Shown piece by piece: positions 37,196-46,562 of a stretch of DNA of 64,000 nucleotides; position 1 is the stretch's first letter, and each line of letters begins with the position of its first letter. Source of the DNA: Acinetobacter sp. Marseille-Q1618 (GTDB taxonomy: Bacteria; Pseudomonadota; Gammaproteobacteria; Pseudomonadales; Moraxellaceae). The stretch lies in NCBI RefSeq assembly GCF_902809855.1, contig NZ_CADDWJ010000001.1:372001-436000 (forward strand), in the 5' to 3' direction. The notes beneath the pieces are model-generated. The model was not told where the DNA came from, ran no database searches, and worked only from the letters and a program-made list of their open reading frames with translations. The position numbers and the translations under genes were made by a program.

Positions 37196-38641
37196 ATGGC
37201 ATTGAAAAAGATTTTGCTGACACTGGGTTTAAGTCTGAGTTGTACGGTAAATGCAATGGAAGATTTCTATCCTATACATAGCCCACAGTTAGAGATTCCT
37301 GACATTGGTGGTGGTGTGGGTTTAATTGATCAGCAAAAAGAAAAAATGATTGGTGAGAAAGTCTTTCGTGAAGTTCAACACCAAATGCCGATTGTGCAAA
37401 ACCCGTGGTTAGAAGATCAATTTATGTTGGTCTTTTCTAAAATTTTAAGTCAAACCCAAATTGGTTCACCCATCGGTTTGGTGATTGTCAAAGACCCTCA
37501 AATTAATGCTTTTGCTGTACCTGGTGGTTTATTTGCTTTAAATACAGGGATGGTGACTTCATCAAAAAGTATGGATGAAGTTGTCGGTGTGATGGCGCAT
37601 GAGATTGCGCATGTCACACAGCGCCACTACAGTCGCTCGCAAGAAGCCTTTAAAGGACAGGGCTTATTGGCTTTGGCGGGTATTATTGTTGGCGCTGCAT
37701 TAGCCTCAAAAGCAGATGGTGATGTGGGAAGTGCAGTGATGCTAGGAACTCAGGCTGCACTTTGGGATAAACAGCTCAGTTATAGCCGTAACCAAGAGCG
37801 GGAGGCGGATCGTATTGGGATGCAGTTTATGTATAACGCAGGCTATAATCCTGAAAGCATGGCAGATTTTTTTGAAACGATGCATCGAGCAACCAGTCGT
37901 TTAAGCTTTTTGCCTGATTTTTGGTTAACCCATCCTTTAACTACTGAGCGTATGAGTGAAGCACGCTTACGTGCCAATCAATTCCCACGTGTGCCTTTTA
38001 ATAATAACCAACAAGAATTTGATCTGATTAAATGGTACACTGCAGCCGTTTCAGGGCAAACCTCACAACAACAACTTGATACATTGGTAAAGCAAAATAA
38101 TTATGCAGGGTTGTTGGCAGCAAGCGAATATAACCTACGTCAAGGTGATTATGTGCAGGCACAGAGTTATTTAAACACTGCGAGAAAAATGAATCCTGAT
38201 TACACATTATTTAATATTATTCAAACTGATGTATATCTGGGGCAAAATAAAATTGAAGATGCCTATCAAACCATTATTAATAAACAACGCATTATGCCTG
38301 AAAATAGAGCGCTGACTTATAAATTAGCTGAAGTATTAATTCGCCAAAATAAGGGTAAAGATGCTGAAAAATTGGTGAATCGTTTTGTAAATAAAAATAA
38401 AACAGATATTCAAGGTTGGCAGTTATTACAACAAGCTTCCAATTTAGATCAAAATAATCCGATGCGGACGGTGAATGTATTGCGTTATCGCGCTGAAGCG
38501 CAATATTGGGGTGGTGATGAAGAAAATGCGATTAAATCTTTATTACACGCGCAGCGTTTGGCAAAAGATAATAATGCCATGCGTGCACGCATTGATAGCC
38601 GTTTAAAAACAATGCAAGATGACCGTAAACTACGTATTTAA
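37196..38641 (+). CDS. bepA: Periplasmic M48 metalloprotease with TPR repeats (BepA-like)
   Basis: Outer-membrane assembly chaperone/protease of the BepA (YfgC) type, 481 residues. A signal peptide (1-20) precedes DFYPIHSPQLEIPDIG. The zinc motif HEIAH is at residues 135-139 and the third ligand in READRIG at Glu203, so the active site is intact. AINAFAVPGG-type strands (seen as INAFAVPGGLFALNTGM) flank it. The last 200 residues form TPR-like helices (about 280-470). In E. coli BepA degrades stalled LptD and BamA. It is encoded alone; the neighbours are unrelated. Confidence 0.92.
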   Translation: MALKKILLTLGLSLSCTVNAMEDFYPIHSPQLEIPDIGGGVGLIDQQKEKMIGEKVFREVQHQMPIVQNPWLEDQFMLVFSKILSQTQIGSPIGLVIVKDPQINAFAVPGGLFALNTGMVTSSKSMDEVVGVMAHEIAHVTQRHYSRSQEAFKGQGLLALAGIIVGAALASKADGDVGSAVMLGTQAALWDKQLSYSRNQEREADRIGMQFMYNAGYNPESMADFFETMHRATSRLSFLPDFWLTHPLTTERMSEARLRANQFPRVPFNNNQQEFDLIKWYTAAVSGQTSQQQLDTLVKQNNYAGLLAASEYNLRQGDYVQAQSYLNTARKMNPDYTLFNIIQTDVYLGQNKIEDAYQTIINKQRIMPENRALTYKLAEVLIRQNKGKDAEKLVNRFVNKNKTDIQGWQLLQQASNLDQNNPMRTVNVLRYRAEAQYWGGDEENAIKSLLHAQRLAKDNNAMRARIDSRLKTMQDDRKLRI

Positions 38642-38750
38642 GTTGATAAAAATTGTTTAAATCTTCACTTTGTAACAAATATAAATATCTATTTTCTATA
38701 GAAAAAGTTAATCTTGTTCTAAAATAATTTTTTAAGTTTTAAGTAAGTCT

Positions 38751-39116
38751 ATGAAAAAAATAATTGCAGTTTTGGTGTTAATGGGGTCTACACAGTTGGT
38801 ATTTGCGGATTCAGCAGAGCGTTATGCACGTCAAGTTGAAAAGATCTCAACACAATATAATACGCAAATGAAAAGCTTTTTGCGCAGTTTAAATCCACAA
38901 ATCACTCAGTTTGATGCGAAGCAAAAGGCGCAGTATTGCGATATTGTTAAAACCTATGTGGATAACATGTATAAAGCAACCGATGAAAATCGCAGTAACT
39001 TACCGCCTTCATATATGTCGATGACAAAGCAAGATGTGATTAATAAAGTAAATAGTTCACCTGAAATGCAAATTTTAAAAAAATATAATATTCAGTGCGA
39101 TCTAAACAATAGTTAA
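38751..39116 (+). CDS. Exported protein of unknown function (121 aa)
   Basis: The signal peptide spans residues 1-19 (MKKIIAVLVLMGSTQLVFA), cut before DSAERYA. The mature protein is about 100 residues, helical and charged, with two cysteines (AQYCDIVK and NIQCDLN) that could form a disulphide bond. No family is recognised. The gene is AT-rich, 109 bases after bepA, and likely has its own promoter. Nothing between 39117 and 39396 looks coding. Confidence 0.72.
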   Translation: MKKIIAVLVLMGSTQLVFADSAERYARQVEKISTQYNTQMKSFLRSLNPQITQFDAKQKAQYCDIVKTYVDNMYKATDENRSNLPPSYMSMTKQDVINKVNSSPEMQILKKYNIQCDLNNS

Positions 39117-39396
39117 ATTTTAGAAATTGATTTATAGGTTATTGATTTTAGAATAAATAATAAAAAAGTATGCTTAACTAGGCGTACTCTAGTTTATTGG
39201 ATTTATAGAAAACTTTAACTCTCTGATCTATGGTGAAGATTGAAATATGGATTTATTGAGTTTGTATAGTGTTAGAAAAAGAATTAAATCAATTTGGACT
39301 ATTCAAACAAATCAATTATTTCATTGCAAAATAATTTTTTAAATCTCTGTTTAAATAGACCAAACCAAACAATAAAAGATTTTTTAGATCGGGAAA

Positions 39397-39843
39397 TTAA
39401 GCAAGTTTTGCTTTAATTTTTGCTGAAACTTGTGCAGGATCGGCACGTCCGGCTATGATCGGACGTAGAGAATTCATCACCTTACCCATATCTTTCATGC
39501 TAGTAGCACCTTGCGCTTCAATGGTTTGCGCAATGAGAGAATCAAGCTCGTCCTCTGACATAGCTTCAGGTAGAAACTGAGATAAAACCTCAATTTCGGC
39601 TTGTTCTTTACTAGCTAAATCTTCGCGATTAGCACCTAAAAAGGCTTTAACCGACTCTTTGCGTTGTTTGATTTGCTTTTCAATGACCGCAAGAACCTGA
39701 GTATCGTCAAGCTCTATGCGCTCATCGACTTCGATTTGCTTGATTGCTGCCTGTAGACCACGAATTACCGTTAACTTATCCATTTCTTTGGCACGCATAG
39801 CGGCTTTCAAAACGTCAGTGATTTGGTTTTTTAAAGTAGTCAT
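39397..39843 (-). CDS. GatB/YqeY-domain protein
   Basis: The 148-residue protein is homologous to the C-terminal tail domain of the amidotransferase subunit GatB. It has the VIRGLQAAIKQIEVDER and LAVIEKQIKQRKES helices and the closing three-helix part FLPEAMSEDEL to KIKAKL. The function of free-standing YqeY is not known; tRNA binding has been suggested from homology. The ATG at 39841-39843 is preferred, as an upstream in-frame start adds seven unconserved codons. It follows rpsU by 38 bases on the same strand, a linkage seen in many gammaproteobacteria. Confidence 0.9.
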   Translation of the reverse strand: MTTLKNQITDVLKAAMRAKEMDKLTVIRGLQAAIKQIEVDERIELDDTQVLAVIEKQIKQRKESVKAFLGANREDLASKEQAEIEVLSQFLPEAMSEDELDSLIAQTIEAQGATSMKDMGKVMNSLRPIIAGRADPAQVSAKIKAKLA

Positions 39844-39881
39844 TGAAATTGTCCAGTCAGTCAATCATTCACAAATAAATC

Positions 39882-40097
39882 TTAGTAAAGGCGAGTAGTA
39901 CGTACTGATTCACGCGCCAATTTCTTTTGGTAGCGTTTAACAGCAGCAGCTTTTTTACGTTTACGTTCTTGAGTAGGTTTTTCGTAGAATTCACGTTTAC
40001 GAACGTCAGCAAGAACACCTGCTTTTTCGCATGAACGTTTGAAACGACGGATAGCTACGTCTACTGGTTCGCCTTCTTTCAATTTAACTTGTGGCAT
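39882..40097 (-). CDS. rpsU: 30S ribosomal protein S21
   Basis: Small basic ribosomal protein, 71 residues, the usual length. The conserved opening [26 protein letters not shown] (cited as VKLKEGEP and [13 protein letters not shown]) and the Arg/Lys-rich C-terminal half with [11 protein letters not shown] match S21. It helps start mRNA selection. It is divergent from tsaD, as in E. coli, but dnaG and rpoD do not follow; yqeY follows instead. GAGGATTC precedes the ATG. Confidence 0.97.
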
Positions 40098-40242
40098 GAA
40101 GAATCCTCATTGGTTTATGGATAAGATCAGGGTTGAATTACCCTTGATCACAAGTGAAGGACAGTATTTTACTCATTTACATCTCATATCACAAGTCTAT
40201 AATAGCTTTAGCAATATTTTGATACGGGTAAAAGGCAATTTA

Positions 40243-41253
40243 ATGATCGTTCTCGGCTTGGAAACTTCCTGTGATGAGACAGGTTTGGCGCTTTATGACA
40301 GTGAAGTCGGCTTAAGAGGTCAGGTACTGTATAGTCAAATTAAACTCCATGCTGAGTACGGTGGTGTGGTGCCTGAACTTGCTTCACGTGATCATGTAAG
40401 AAAGTTAATTCCATTGATTAATCAATTGCTTGAACAAAGTGGTGTGAACAAATCCGAGATTGATGCGGTTGCTTATACGCGTGGACCGGGTCTTATGGGC
40501 GCACTGATGACAGGTGCATTATTTGGTCGCACATTGGCATTTGCACTCAATAAACCTGCAATTGGAGTGCATCATATGGAAGGTCATATGCTTGCACCAC
40601 TTTTATCTGCTCAACCACCAGAATTTCCGTTTGTCGCTTTATTGGTTTCTGGTGGACATACCCAACTGATGGCAGCACATGGCATTGGTGAATATGAAAT
40701 ATTAGGTGAGTCTATAGATGATGCAGCAGGGGAAGCCTTTGATAAAGTTGCAAAAATGTTGAAACTTCCTTATCCGGGTGGCCCAAATATTTCCCGTTTA
40801 GCAGAACAAGGCGATAAAAATGCCTTTGAATTTCCACGCCCAATGTTGCATCAAGGTTTGGAGTTTTCTTTTAGTGGTCTAAAAACTGCGGTTTCAGTGC
40901 AACTGAAAAAACTAGACGGTGAAAATCGTGATGCGGATATTGCAGCTTCATTTCAAGAAGCTTTAGTCGATACCTTAGTCAAAAAATCTGTGAAAGCACT
41001 AAAGCAAACAGGTTTAAAACGTTTGGTGATCGCAGGTGGGGTGAGTGCCAACAAACGTTTACGTGAACGTCTTGAAGCAGATTTAGCAAAAATCAAAGCG
41101 ACTGTGTATTATGCTGAACCTGCACTGTGTACTGATAATGGTGCAATGATTGCTTTTGCAGGATATCAGCGTTTAAAAGCAGGACAAAAAGATGGTTTGT
41201 CAGTTACCACCACACCACGTTGGCCGATGACTGAATTAAGCAAGCCTGAATAG
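40243..41253 (+). CDS. tsaD: tRNA N6-threonylcarbamoyladenosine transferase
   Basis: Transfers threonylcarbamoyl to A37 of ANN-decoding tRNAs, working with TsaB and TsaE. From the ATG at 40243 the 336-residue protein begins [17 protein letters not shown]. The metal-binding histidines are His111 and His115 in [18 protein letters not shown] is a nucleotide loop, and [13 protein letters not shown] and CTDNGAMIA follow near the C terminus. AAAGG stands ten bases upstream. An apparent 68-codon upstream extension in frame covers rpsU on the opposite strand and is not real. It is divergent from rpsU. Confidence 0.97.
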   Translation: MIVLGLETSCDETGLALYDSEVGLRGQVLYSQIKLHAEYGGVVPELASRDHVRKLIPLINQLLEQSGVNKSEIDAVAYTRGPGLMGALMTGALFGRTLAFALNKPAIGVHHMEGHMLAPLLSAQPPEFPFVALLVSGGHTQLMAAHGIGEYEILGESIDDAAGEAFDKVAKMLKLPYPGGPNISRLAEQGDKNAFEFPRPMLHQGLEFSFSGLKTAVSVQLKKLDGENRDADIAASFQEALVDTLVKKSVKALKQTGLKRLVIAGGVSANKRLRERLEADLAKIKATVYYAEPALCTDNGAMIAFAGYQRLKAGQKDGLSVTTTPRWPMTELSKPE

Positions 41254-41267
41254 ATTTTTAGTCAAAG

Positions 41268-41291
41268 AAAAAGAGGCATTTGCCTCTTTTT
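41268..41291. terminator. Bidirectional terminator after tsaD
   Basis: AAAAAGAGGCA pairs with TGCCTCTTTTT around a two-base tip, giving T-runs in both directions. It ends three bases before the stop codon of the convergent gene at 41294. Confidence 0.9.
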
Positions 41292-41293
41292 AA

Positions 41294-41731
41294 TTATTTT
41301 ACGCCAATAATTGTTGGATGCTCAGAGTTGAAGTCAATGTAATGAGGACCATTTCTGAAAGTTCTACAACTATATACATCTCCAGATTTATCTTTAAAGT
41401 AAAATTTCCATCCTTTAGTATTGATAAAATTAATACGATATTTGAAATATATATGTGGAGACTCTATAACCTCACCACTTTTAATCCCAATATGTTGAGC
41501 GTCTGTCGATGTTTTACTTATTGAGTTTGGAACCCATTCTAACTCTTTAAAATCATCTTTATTTTCAAGCTCTGTAATTAGATTAACCTGAGAAAGTTCA
41601 TTCGTTAAACCTTCAAGAGTGTAACCCGCTGATTTTGGATAACCTACAATATATTTCTGTCCGTCTAAACTAATGTGCTCTAACTCTAAATATTCATTAT
41701 TTTCAGTTAAGTTTAATTTAACACCATTCAT
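41294..41731 (-). CDS. Unknown protein (145 aa)
   Basis: Not recognised. It has no signal peptide and no membrane helix. The composition is acidic to neutral, with alternating strand-like segments: YLELEHISLDGQKYIVGYP near residue 13, then FKYRINFINTKGWKFYFKD near residue 95. It is more AT-rich than its neighbours and lies between tsaD and a broken Imm51 gene. Polymorphic-toxin immunity proteins often look like this, but that is only suggested by the position. The gene has an in-frame ATG start and its stop abuts the terminator. Confidence 0.65.
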   Translation of the reverse strand: MNGVKLNLTENNEYLELEHISLDGQKYIVGYPKSAGYTLEGLTNELSQVNLITELENKDDFKELEWVPNSISKTSTDAQHIGIKSGEVIESPHIYFKYRINFINTKGWKFYFKDKSGDVYSCRTFRNGPHYIDFNSEHPTIIGVK

Positions 41732-41880
41732 GATTTTTACCTCTACACCTTTATAATGTGTGGAGATATTAAAATATTTTAAATGGCAGGTTTAAACTAT
41801 ACCTAGATTTAGGTATTTTAACAGTTGGTATGGAAATAATATTAATAAATTATTTAATGGTGAATGATTTTTTAATATAA

Positions 41881-42381
41881 TTAATCCAACTCTGCATCTG
41901 AAAATATTTCAATCATAAACTCAGGTTTATCTAAAGCCTGTCTAAAAATGAGAATAAATTTCTTTAATGCTTCAGCATCATCTGAATAAGCACAAAACAT
42001 ATCTGCTTCAGGATCAAATTTAACAACTTCAACCAATTCAGGAAGTTGCTTATCTACATAAGCACTGGCCAATGATGCCCAATCATAACCATTGCCTTCG
42101 ACACCTTCATCAGCACGACTTTGAAAAATTTGCGATTGGAAATCTGGAGGTGTTTCAAAAAGTATGCTGACTATATTTTGCTCGCCATGTAAGTGTCGTG
42201 ATACTTTGAAAATACAATGAATTTAATTTATGCATTTTCAATTTTTCTATTGACAGATTTAACTAGCATACAATTTAGAACACCACCGGAAATCTAAATC
42301 ACTCAAATACACAGAACAGCTATTTTCATGTTCTACCCAAAAGAAAGGCTGAATGATTTCTTTAAAATTATGAATACTCAT
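41881..42381 (-). pseudogene. Imm51-family immunity protein gene, interrupted
   Basis: Two stretches of one reading pattern lie in this span. The amino part (42259-42381, minus) encodes 40 residues starting MSIHNFKEIIQPFFWVEHENS and then stops. Past that stop, an open frame from about 42230 to 41881 encodes the rest: RADEGVEGNGYDWASLASAY and VVKFDPEADMFCAYSDD, ending FSDAELD. The EGNGYDWASLA and FDPEADMF patterns are the Imm51 hallmark. The two parts are separated by stops and a frame change near 42231-42258. From an internal TTG, the 63-residue tail could still be made. I call it a broken gene; a read error or a variant start is possible. Confidence 0.6.
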
Positions 42382-42614
42382 TATGATCTCGCTTTATTGG
42401 AATATGATTTTTAAGTTGAACTATGATTTTTAGTGTAAAGCCGATTGACGTTCGGCATTGTTGAAATTATGAAATGGATCATGATTTAAATGTGATATTT
42501 ATGAGAAATAAGAAAAATACAGTTTGAACACATTTCAAAAAAATAAAAATTTCATAGATTTGTCATTGAAGCCCATTAGCATCGAAACACAATTTATCAG
42601 TGTGAAAAACAACA
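42382..42614. other. Gap upstream of the phytase-like gene
   Basis: No gene was found in this 233-base gap. It is AT-rich, with a small GCCG/CGGC inverted repeat near 42442-42458. It marks the right edge of the accessory-looking stretch 41294-42400. Confidence 0.3.
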
Positions 42615-44147
42615 ATGAAACAACAGCTTTTGGCACTCTCAATTTTAACGGCGATGACTTTGGTTGGGTGTGGAAATGATAAGGATAATGGGGATACAAG
42701 TAAACCTGAGCCTAAAATATTAACACAAGAAACACCTTTGAAATTTGCTGACAAAAATTGTTGGTTGGGTGGAACTGCTAAATCGAGTGGTTTGGATTTA
42801 AATACTAATGGTAAGTTAGATATAAATGAAATTCAAAAAACAGAAAATGTGTGTTTAACAAAAAATGTATTTGCCAATGGTGTCCGTCTAAGTTATGAAA
42901 TTATGGACATTAAAGGCATCGCAGACGGTGCAAAAGCAGGCAATAATATCGAGTTTCGTCGTGGTGGTTTTGGGTCGGATTTGGTAGCTCATCCCACTGA
43001 AAAAAATCAATTTTATGCGCTGACAGATCGTGGGCCAAACGCAGATTATAATTTAAATAAAGACAATGGGAAAATGTTCCCAGATCCAAGTTATACGCCA
43101 CGCATGGGTTTATTTGAAGTGCAAAGCGATGGTACTGTCAAAAAACTGAAAGAAATTTTATTAAAAGATCGTACAGGCAAAAATATCACAGGATTGCCGA
43201 ATCTCAACTTTGGTGCGACCAAAGAAGCAGCGTATGATGTGTATGGAAAATTACTCAAACAGCAAACTGATGAATATGGTTTAGATCCTGAGGGGATCGT
43301 TGCGCTTGCTGATGGAACGTTTTGGGTGAGTGATGAGTATGGTCCGCATATTGTACATTATGATGCGAATGGCAAAGAAATAGACCGTATCAATGCGTTT
43401 GCAGAGGATAATCGCCGTGTTGGAGGATATTTGTTACCTGCTGAATTTTCAAAGCGTCGTCCAAATCGTGGCATGGAAGGTTTAACCATCACGCCTGATG
43501 GTAAGACACTGGTTGGGATTATGCAGTCCACAATGGACAATCCAAACGCAGAGGTTAATAAATCTGATTTAACTCGTATCGTGACGATTGATTTGACGAC
43601 TAAAACAGTAAAACAATATCTGTATAAGCAAGAGGGTGGTACAAAGGCATATTCTAACTCTGCGATTACTGCTTTAAGCAACACTTCATTCTTAGTGCTT
43701 GAACGTGATGGTGATTTTTACAAAGACAATCCTGATGTCTTTAAGCGTGTTTATAAAATTGATCTGCGTAATGCGACCAATTTAGAAGAGATCAAAGAAA
43801 CTGCCCAAATTAAACAAGATCAGAAACTAGGTTTGACTATTGATGGGTTAACTTTAGAGCAATATGTTTTAGCAAAAGGTTGGGATGGCTTAAAAGCCCT
43901 GAATATTGTTTCATCTGCAAAAACTTTAGTTTTAGATATGAATAAGCAAGTTAAATTTCCACATGACAAAATGGAAGGTTTATGGCTGATTGATCAACAA
44001 CGTTTAGGTTTAATCAATGATGATGATTTTGCGCTTTGGGTCAATAAAGGTGTGCTCGAACAGAAATATTTAGATAAAGATAAAAAAGTGATTGATGGAA
44101 ATACTTTATATATCATTGATCATCTTGATCTAAAACCATTACCTTGA
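42615..44147 (+). CDS. Phytase-like lipoprotein with Ca-loop segment
   Basis: A 510-residue esterase-like phytase-family protein. Residues 1-19 are a lipoprotein signal peptide ending LVGC, so it is anchored in the envelope. Residues 48-78 have CWLGGTAKSSGLDLNTNGKLD (cited in part), an EF-hand-like D-x-N-x-N-G loop bounded by two cysteines. The phytase-like beta-propeller follows, with FRRGGFGSDL, YALTDRGPNADYN, GLDPEGI, WVSDEYGPHI and RGMEGLTITPDGK. Members are calcium-dependent phosphatase-like enzymes, though many substrates are unproven. A single gene, closed by a hairpin. Confidence 0.85.
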   Translation: MKQQLLALSILTAMTLVGCGNDKDNGDTSKPEPKILTQETPLKFADKNCWLGGTAKSSGLDLNTNGKLDINEIQKTENVCLTKNVFANGVRLSYEIMDIKGIADGAKAGNNIEFRRGGFGSDLVAHPTEKNQFYALTDRGPNADYNLNKDNGKMFPDPSYTPRMGLFEVQSDGTVKKLKEILLKDRTGKNITGLPNLNFGATKEAAYDVYGKLLKQQTDEYGLDPEGIVALADGTFWVSDEYGPHIVHYDANGKEIDRINAFAEDNRRVGGYLLPAEFSKRRPNRGMEGLTITPDGKTLVGIMQSTMDNPNAEVNKSDLTRIVTIDLTTKTVKQYLYKQEGGTKAYSNSAITALSNTSFLVLERDGDFYKDNPDVFKRVYKIDLRNATNLEEIKETAQIKQDQKLGLTIDGLTLEQYVLAKGWDGLKALNIVSSAKTLVLDMNKQVKFPHDKMEGLWLIDQQRLGLINDDDFALWVNKGVLEQKYLDKDKKVIDGNTLYIIDHLDLKPLP

Positions 44148-44165
44148 TGCTTTAAATTATAGATG

Positions 44166-44198
44166 AACAGTGTGATTTCATGCTGAGATCACACTGTT
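44166..44198 (+). terminator. Hairpin after the phytase-like gene
   Basis: AACAGTGTGAT pairs perfectly with ATCACACTGTT around an 11-base loop, 18 bases after the stop. The T-run is weak. The chrA-family ATG follows 23 bases later, so read-through is possible. Confidence 0.6.
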
Positions 44199-44221
44199 AT
44201 TGACTTTATATTAGTACTTTT

Positions 44222-45436
44222 ATGACTCATTCAGCAGAGATTAAATTTTCAAATTTTTATATTTTTATGACCTTTTTAAGGTTAGGCTGCATTGCATTTG
44301 GTGGACCTGCGGCACATATTGTTTTATTTCATAATTTTTTGATTAAGAAGTTATGCTGGTTAGATGAGCAAGAATATTTTAAAGTTTTGGCATTAGCGCA
44401 AATCATTCCAGGACCCACCAGTAGTCAAGTGGGGATCACCATAGGGTATTTAAAAAATGGTTACTCAGGGGCTTTTTGTGCTTGGTTAGGCTTTACTTTA
44501 CCTTCTGCGATCTTGATGGCAGGCGCAGCATGGTTGGGGCAATATTTTTTTGAAAACCTGAATCTATATTTTTTCCACATCATTCAACTGATTGTATTGG
44601 CTGTGGTATTTTGGGCATTTTGGCAAATGTTACGCAGTCTTTGCCACCATGTTTGGCAATATATCGTCATGTTGTTTTCAGCAATTTTTATTTATGCGGT
44701 ACCGTTATCTGCCAATCAAATTATTGTTATATTGCTCGCTGCAATGGTGGGATTATTTTTAGCTCAAAAAAAAACCAAACAAAATGAAGAGGTTGAAAAA
44801 AACCGATTTCAACTTAAAAGTTCTAAAGCCTATTTTTGGTTAATCTTATTTGCCTTGCCATTTTTATTATTTCCTATTTTAAATTATTTGCATCCATCAT
44901 TATTTATACAAGGCTTTGAACATTTTTATAGCTCAGCGTCTTTAGTTTTTGGTGGTGGGCATATTATTTTGCCCTTGTTACATCAGGATTTTGTTGCGAC
45001 AGGCTTAATCTCAAATGAAAAATTTGATTTAGGTTATGCGATTGCACAGTTAATGCCAGGACCTTTATTTAGTTTTGCCAGTTATTTAGGTGCATTATTA
45101 CCGTTTACATCATCGACTTTAATCAATGCAAGCCTTGCGACCATCATGATTTATTTGCCTTCATTTTTATTGGTTTTTGGAACTTTGCCGTATTGGTCTT
45201 GGTTGATGCAACAGCAAAAAATCTATAAAGCCATTCAAGGGATTAATGCCGCAGTGGTGGGCTTATTACTATGCTTGATTATACAAATGACTGAAAAATA
45301 TATTGTGCAATGGTTGGATGTTGTATTTGTCATCGTGGTAATTTTATTATTAAAAACGAAACTACCTGTGTGGTTAACACTGATTGCAAGTTTTGTGAGT
45401 TATTATATTTATTTAAATACTTTTGTTATGTCATAA
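44222..45436 (+). CDS. Chromate transporter family (CHR) permease
   Basis: The 404-residue inner-membrane protein has two homologous halves (about 10-200 and 220-400) with five to six helices each. Each half has the family pattern: FLRLGCIAFGGPAAHI and IIPGPTSSQVG in the first, FGGGHIILPLL and LMPGPLFSFASYLG in the second. Long-chain CHR proteins export chromate or move sulphate by exchange. No chromate-resistance regulator is beside it, so chromate is not certain as substrate. It is followed by a bidirectional terminator. Confidence 0.92.
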   Translation: MTHSAEIKFSNFYIFMTFLRLGCIAFGGPAAHIVLFHNFLIKKLCWLDEQEYFKVLALAQIIPGPTSSQVGITIGYLKNGYSGAFCAWLGFTLPSAILMAGAAWLGQYFFENLNLYFFHIIQLIVLAVVFWAFWQMLRSLCHHVWQYIVMLFSAIFIYAVPLSANQIIVILLAAMVGLFLAQKKTKQNEEVEKNRFQLKSSKAYFWLILFALPFLLFPILNYLHPSLFIQGFEHFYSSASLVFGGGHIILPLLHQDFVATGLISNEKFDLGYAIAQLMPGPLFSFASYLGALLPFTSSTLINASLATIMIYLPSFLLVFGTLPYWSWLMQQQKIYKAIQGINAAVVGLLLCLIIQMTEKYIVQWLDVVFVIVVILLLKTKLPVWLTLIASFVSYYIYLNTFVMS

Positions 45437-45468
45437 AAATAGACAGTGTAAAAATGCTGTCTATTTTT
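45435..45468. terminator. Bidirectional terminator
   Basis: AAAAATAGACAG pairs perfectly with CTGTCTATTTTT around a ten-base loop between the convergent chrA-family and DUF815 genes. Confidence 0.93.
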
Positions 45469-45492
45469 ATTTAACTTATGACTTTATTTAAA

Positions 45493-46365
45493 TCATAAGG
45501 CTTTTAATTTTTCTGAACCAATCCAATGTTTTGAAAATTGATACGCTGCACGACCAGAGCGTTGTCCACGACTTTGACACCAACGTAAAGCCTCCGCACG
45601 AGTCTCATCATTGAAAGGCATATTTTCTTTTGCTAAATAATGCTCAACGATTTCCAAATACAGATTTTGATCCATTGGATAAAAAGACAGCCATAACCCA
45701 AAACGGTCTGATAAAGAAATTTTTTCCTCAATCGCTTCTTGAGGGTGTAACTCTTTATATTGAGGGACATCAACTTTGGTGACAGGGGTATTTTCATGCA
45801 TAAATTCAGGCAATAAATGGCGGCGATTACTGGTTGCATAAATAATAAAATTACTTGAACCTGACTGTAACGAGCCATCTAAAACACTTTTTAAACTTCG
45901 ATAATTTTCATCCTCTGCATTAAATGCCAAATCATCACAATATACGATAAATTTTTCAGGACGATTTTGAATAATTTTTTGAATTTCAGGTAAATCAGAC
46001 AAATCATCACGTTCAATTTCAATTAAGCGCAAGCCTTGATCACGATATTTGGTTAATAACGCACGCACAATAGACGATTTACCTGTACCACGAGAACCTG
46101 TGAGCAAAATATCATTGGCTGGAAAACCATTTAAAAATTGTTCTGTATTTTGCAAAATTTTATCACGTTGACGTTCAATGCCTTTTAAATCGTCTAAATG
46201 CATCGCCTTAGGTTGATAAATAGGTTTCAATTGCTTGTCTTGCCAACGATAAGCAGGTGCAGAAAAATCAGTTTCTTGTTTGGGTTCGGGTAATACATGT
46301 TTCAGTTGTTCAAGCACGGTTGAAAGTGATTGGATCAGAGAATCAGGTAAATCAAAAGATGCCAT
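45493..46365 (-). CDS. DUF815-family P-loop ATPase
   Basis: AAA-type ATPase of 290 residues. Walker A is LLTGSRGTGKSS near residue 90 and Walker B-like KFIVYCDDLAFN near residue 142. The sensor region is IIYATSNRRHLLPEFM, and SGRAAYQFSKHW lies near the C terminus. DUF815 proteins are widespread with no assigned role. The second ATG is preferred, as it lies seven bases from AGTGA, whereas the first ATG (46371) lies next to it. It is divergent from the patatin-like gene. Confidence 0.88.
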   Translation of the reverse strand: MASFDLPDSLIQSLSTVLEQLKHVLPEPKQETDFSAPAYRWQDKQLKPIYQPKAMHLDDLKGIERQRDKILQNTEQFLNGFPANDILLTGSRGTGKSSIVRALLTKYRDQGLRLIEIERDDLSDLPEIQKIIQNRPEKFIVYCDDLAFNAEDENYRSLKSVLDGSLQSGSSNFIIYATSNRRHLLPEFMHENTPVTKVDVPQYKELHPQEAIEEKISLSDRFGLWLSFYPMDQNLYLEIVEHYLAKENMPFNDETRAEALRWCQSRGQRSGRAAYQFSKHWIGSEKLKAL

Positions 46366-46562
46366 AAACATTCACTAAAAAATTATCATTTGATGAGATA
46401 TTAGCACTAGAATCCTTAAACTGTGAATGTGATACAGTGAAAATGAACATCCTAGTCAAGAAATAGTCGCTTTTAGTAATTGATTATGTAAACACAATTC
46501 CGCATAGTCGAATGAATCGAATACTCTATTTTTAGGGTGAATTACACAGGATTTTGTGGCAT

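Noticed and set aside
40039..40242. Amino-terminal extension of tsaD
   Set aside because: It overlaps rpsU on the opposite strand and lacks conserved sequence; ATG at 40243 gives the normal TsaD start.
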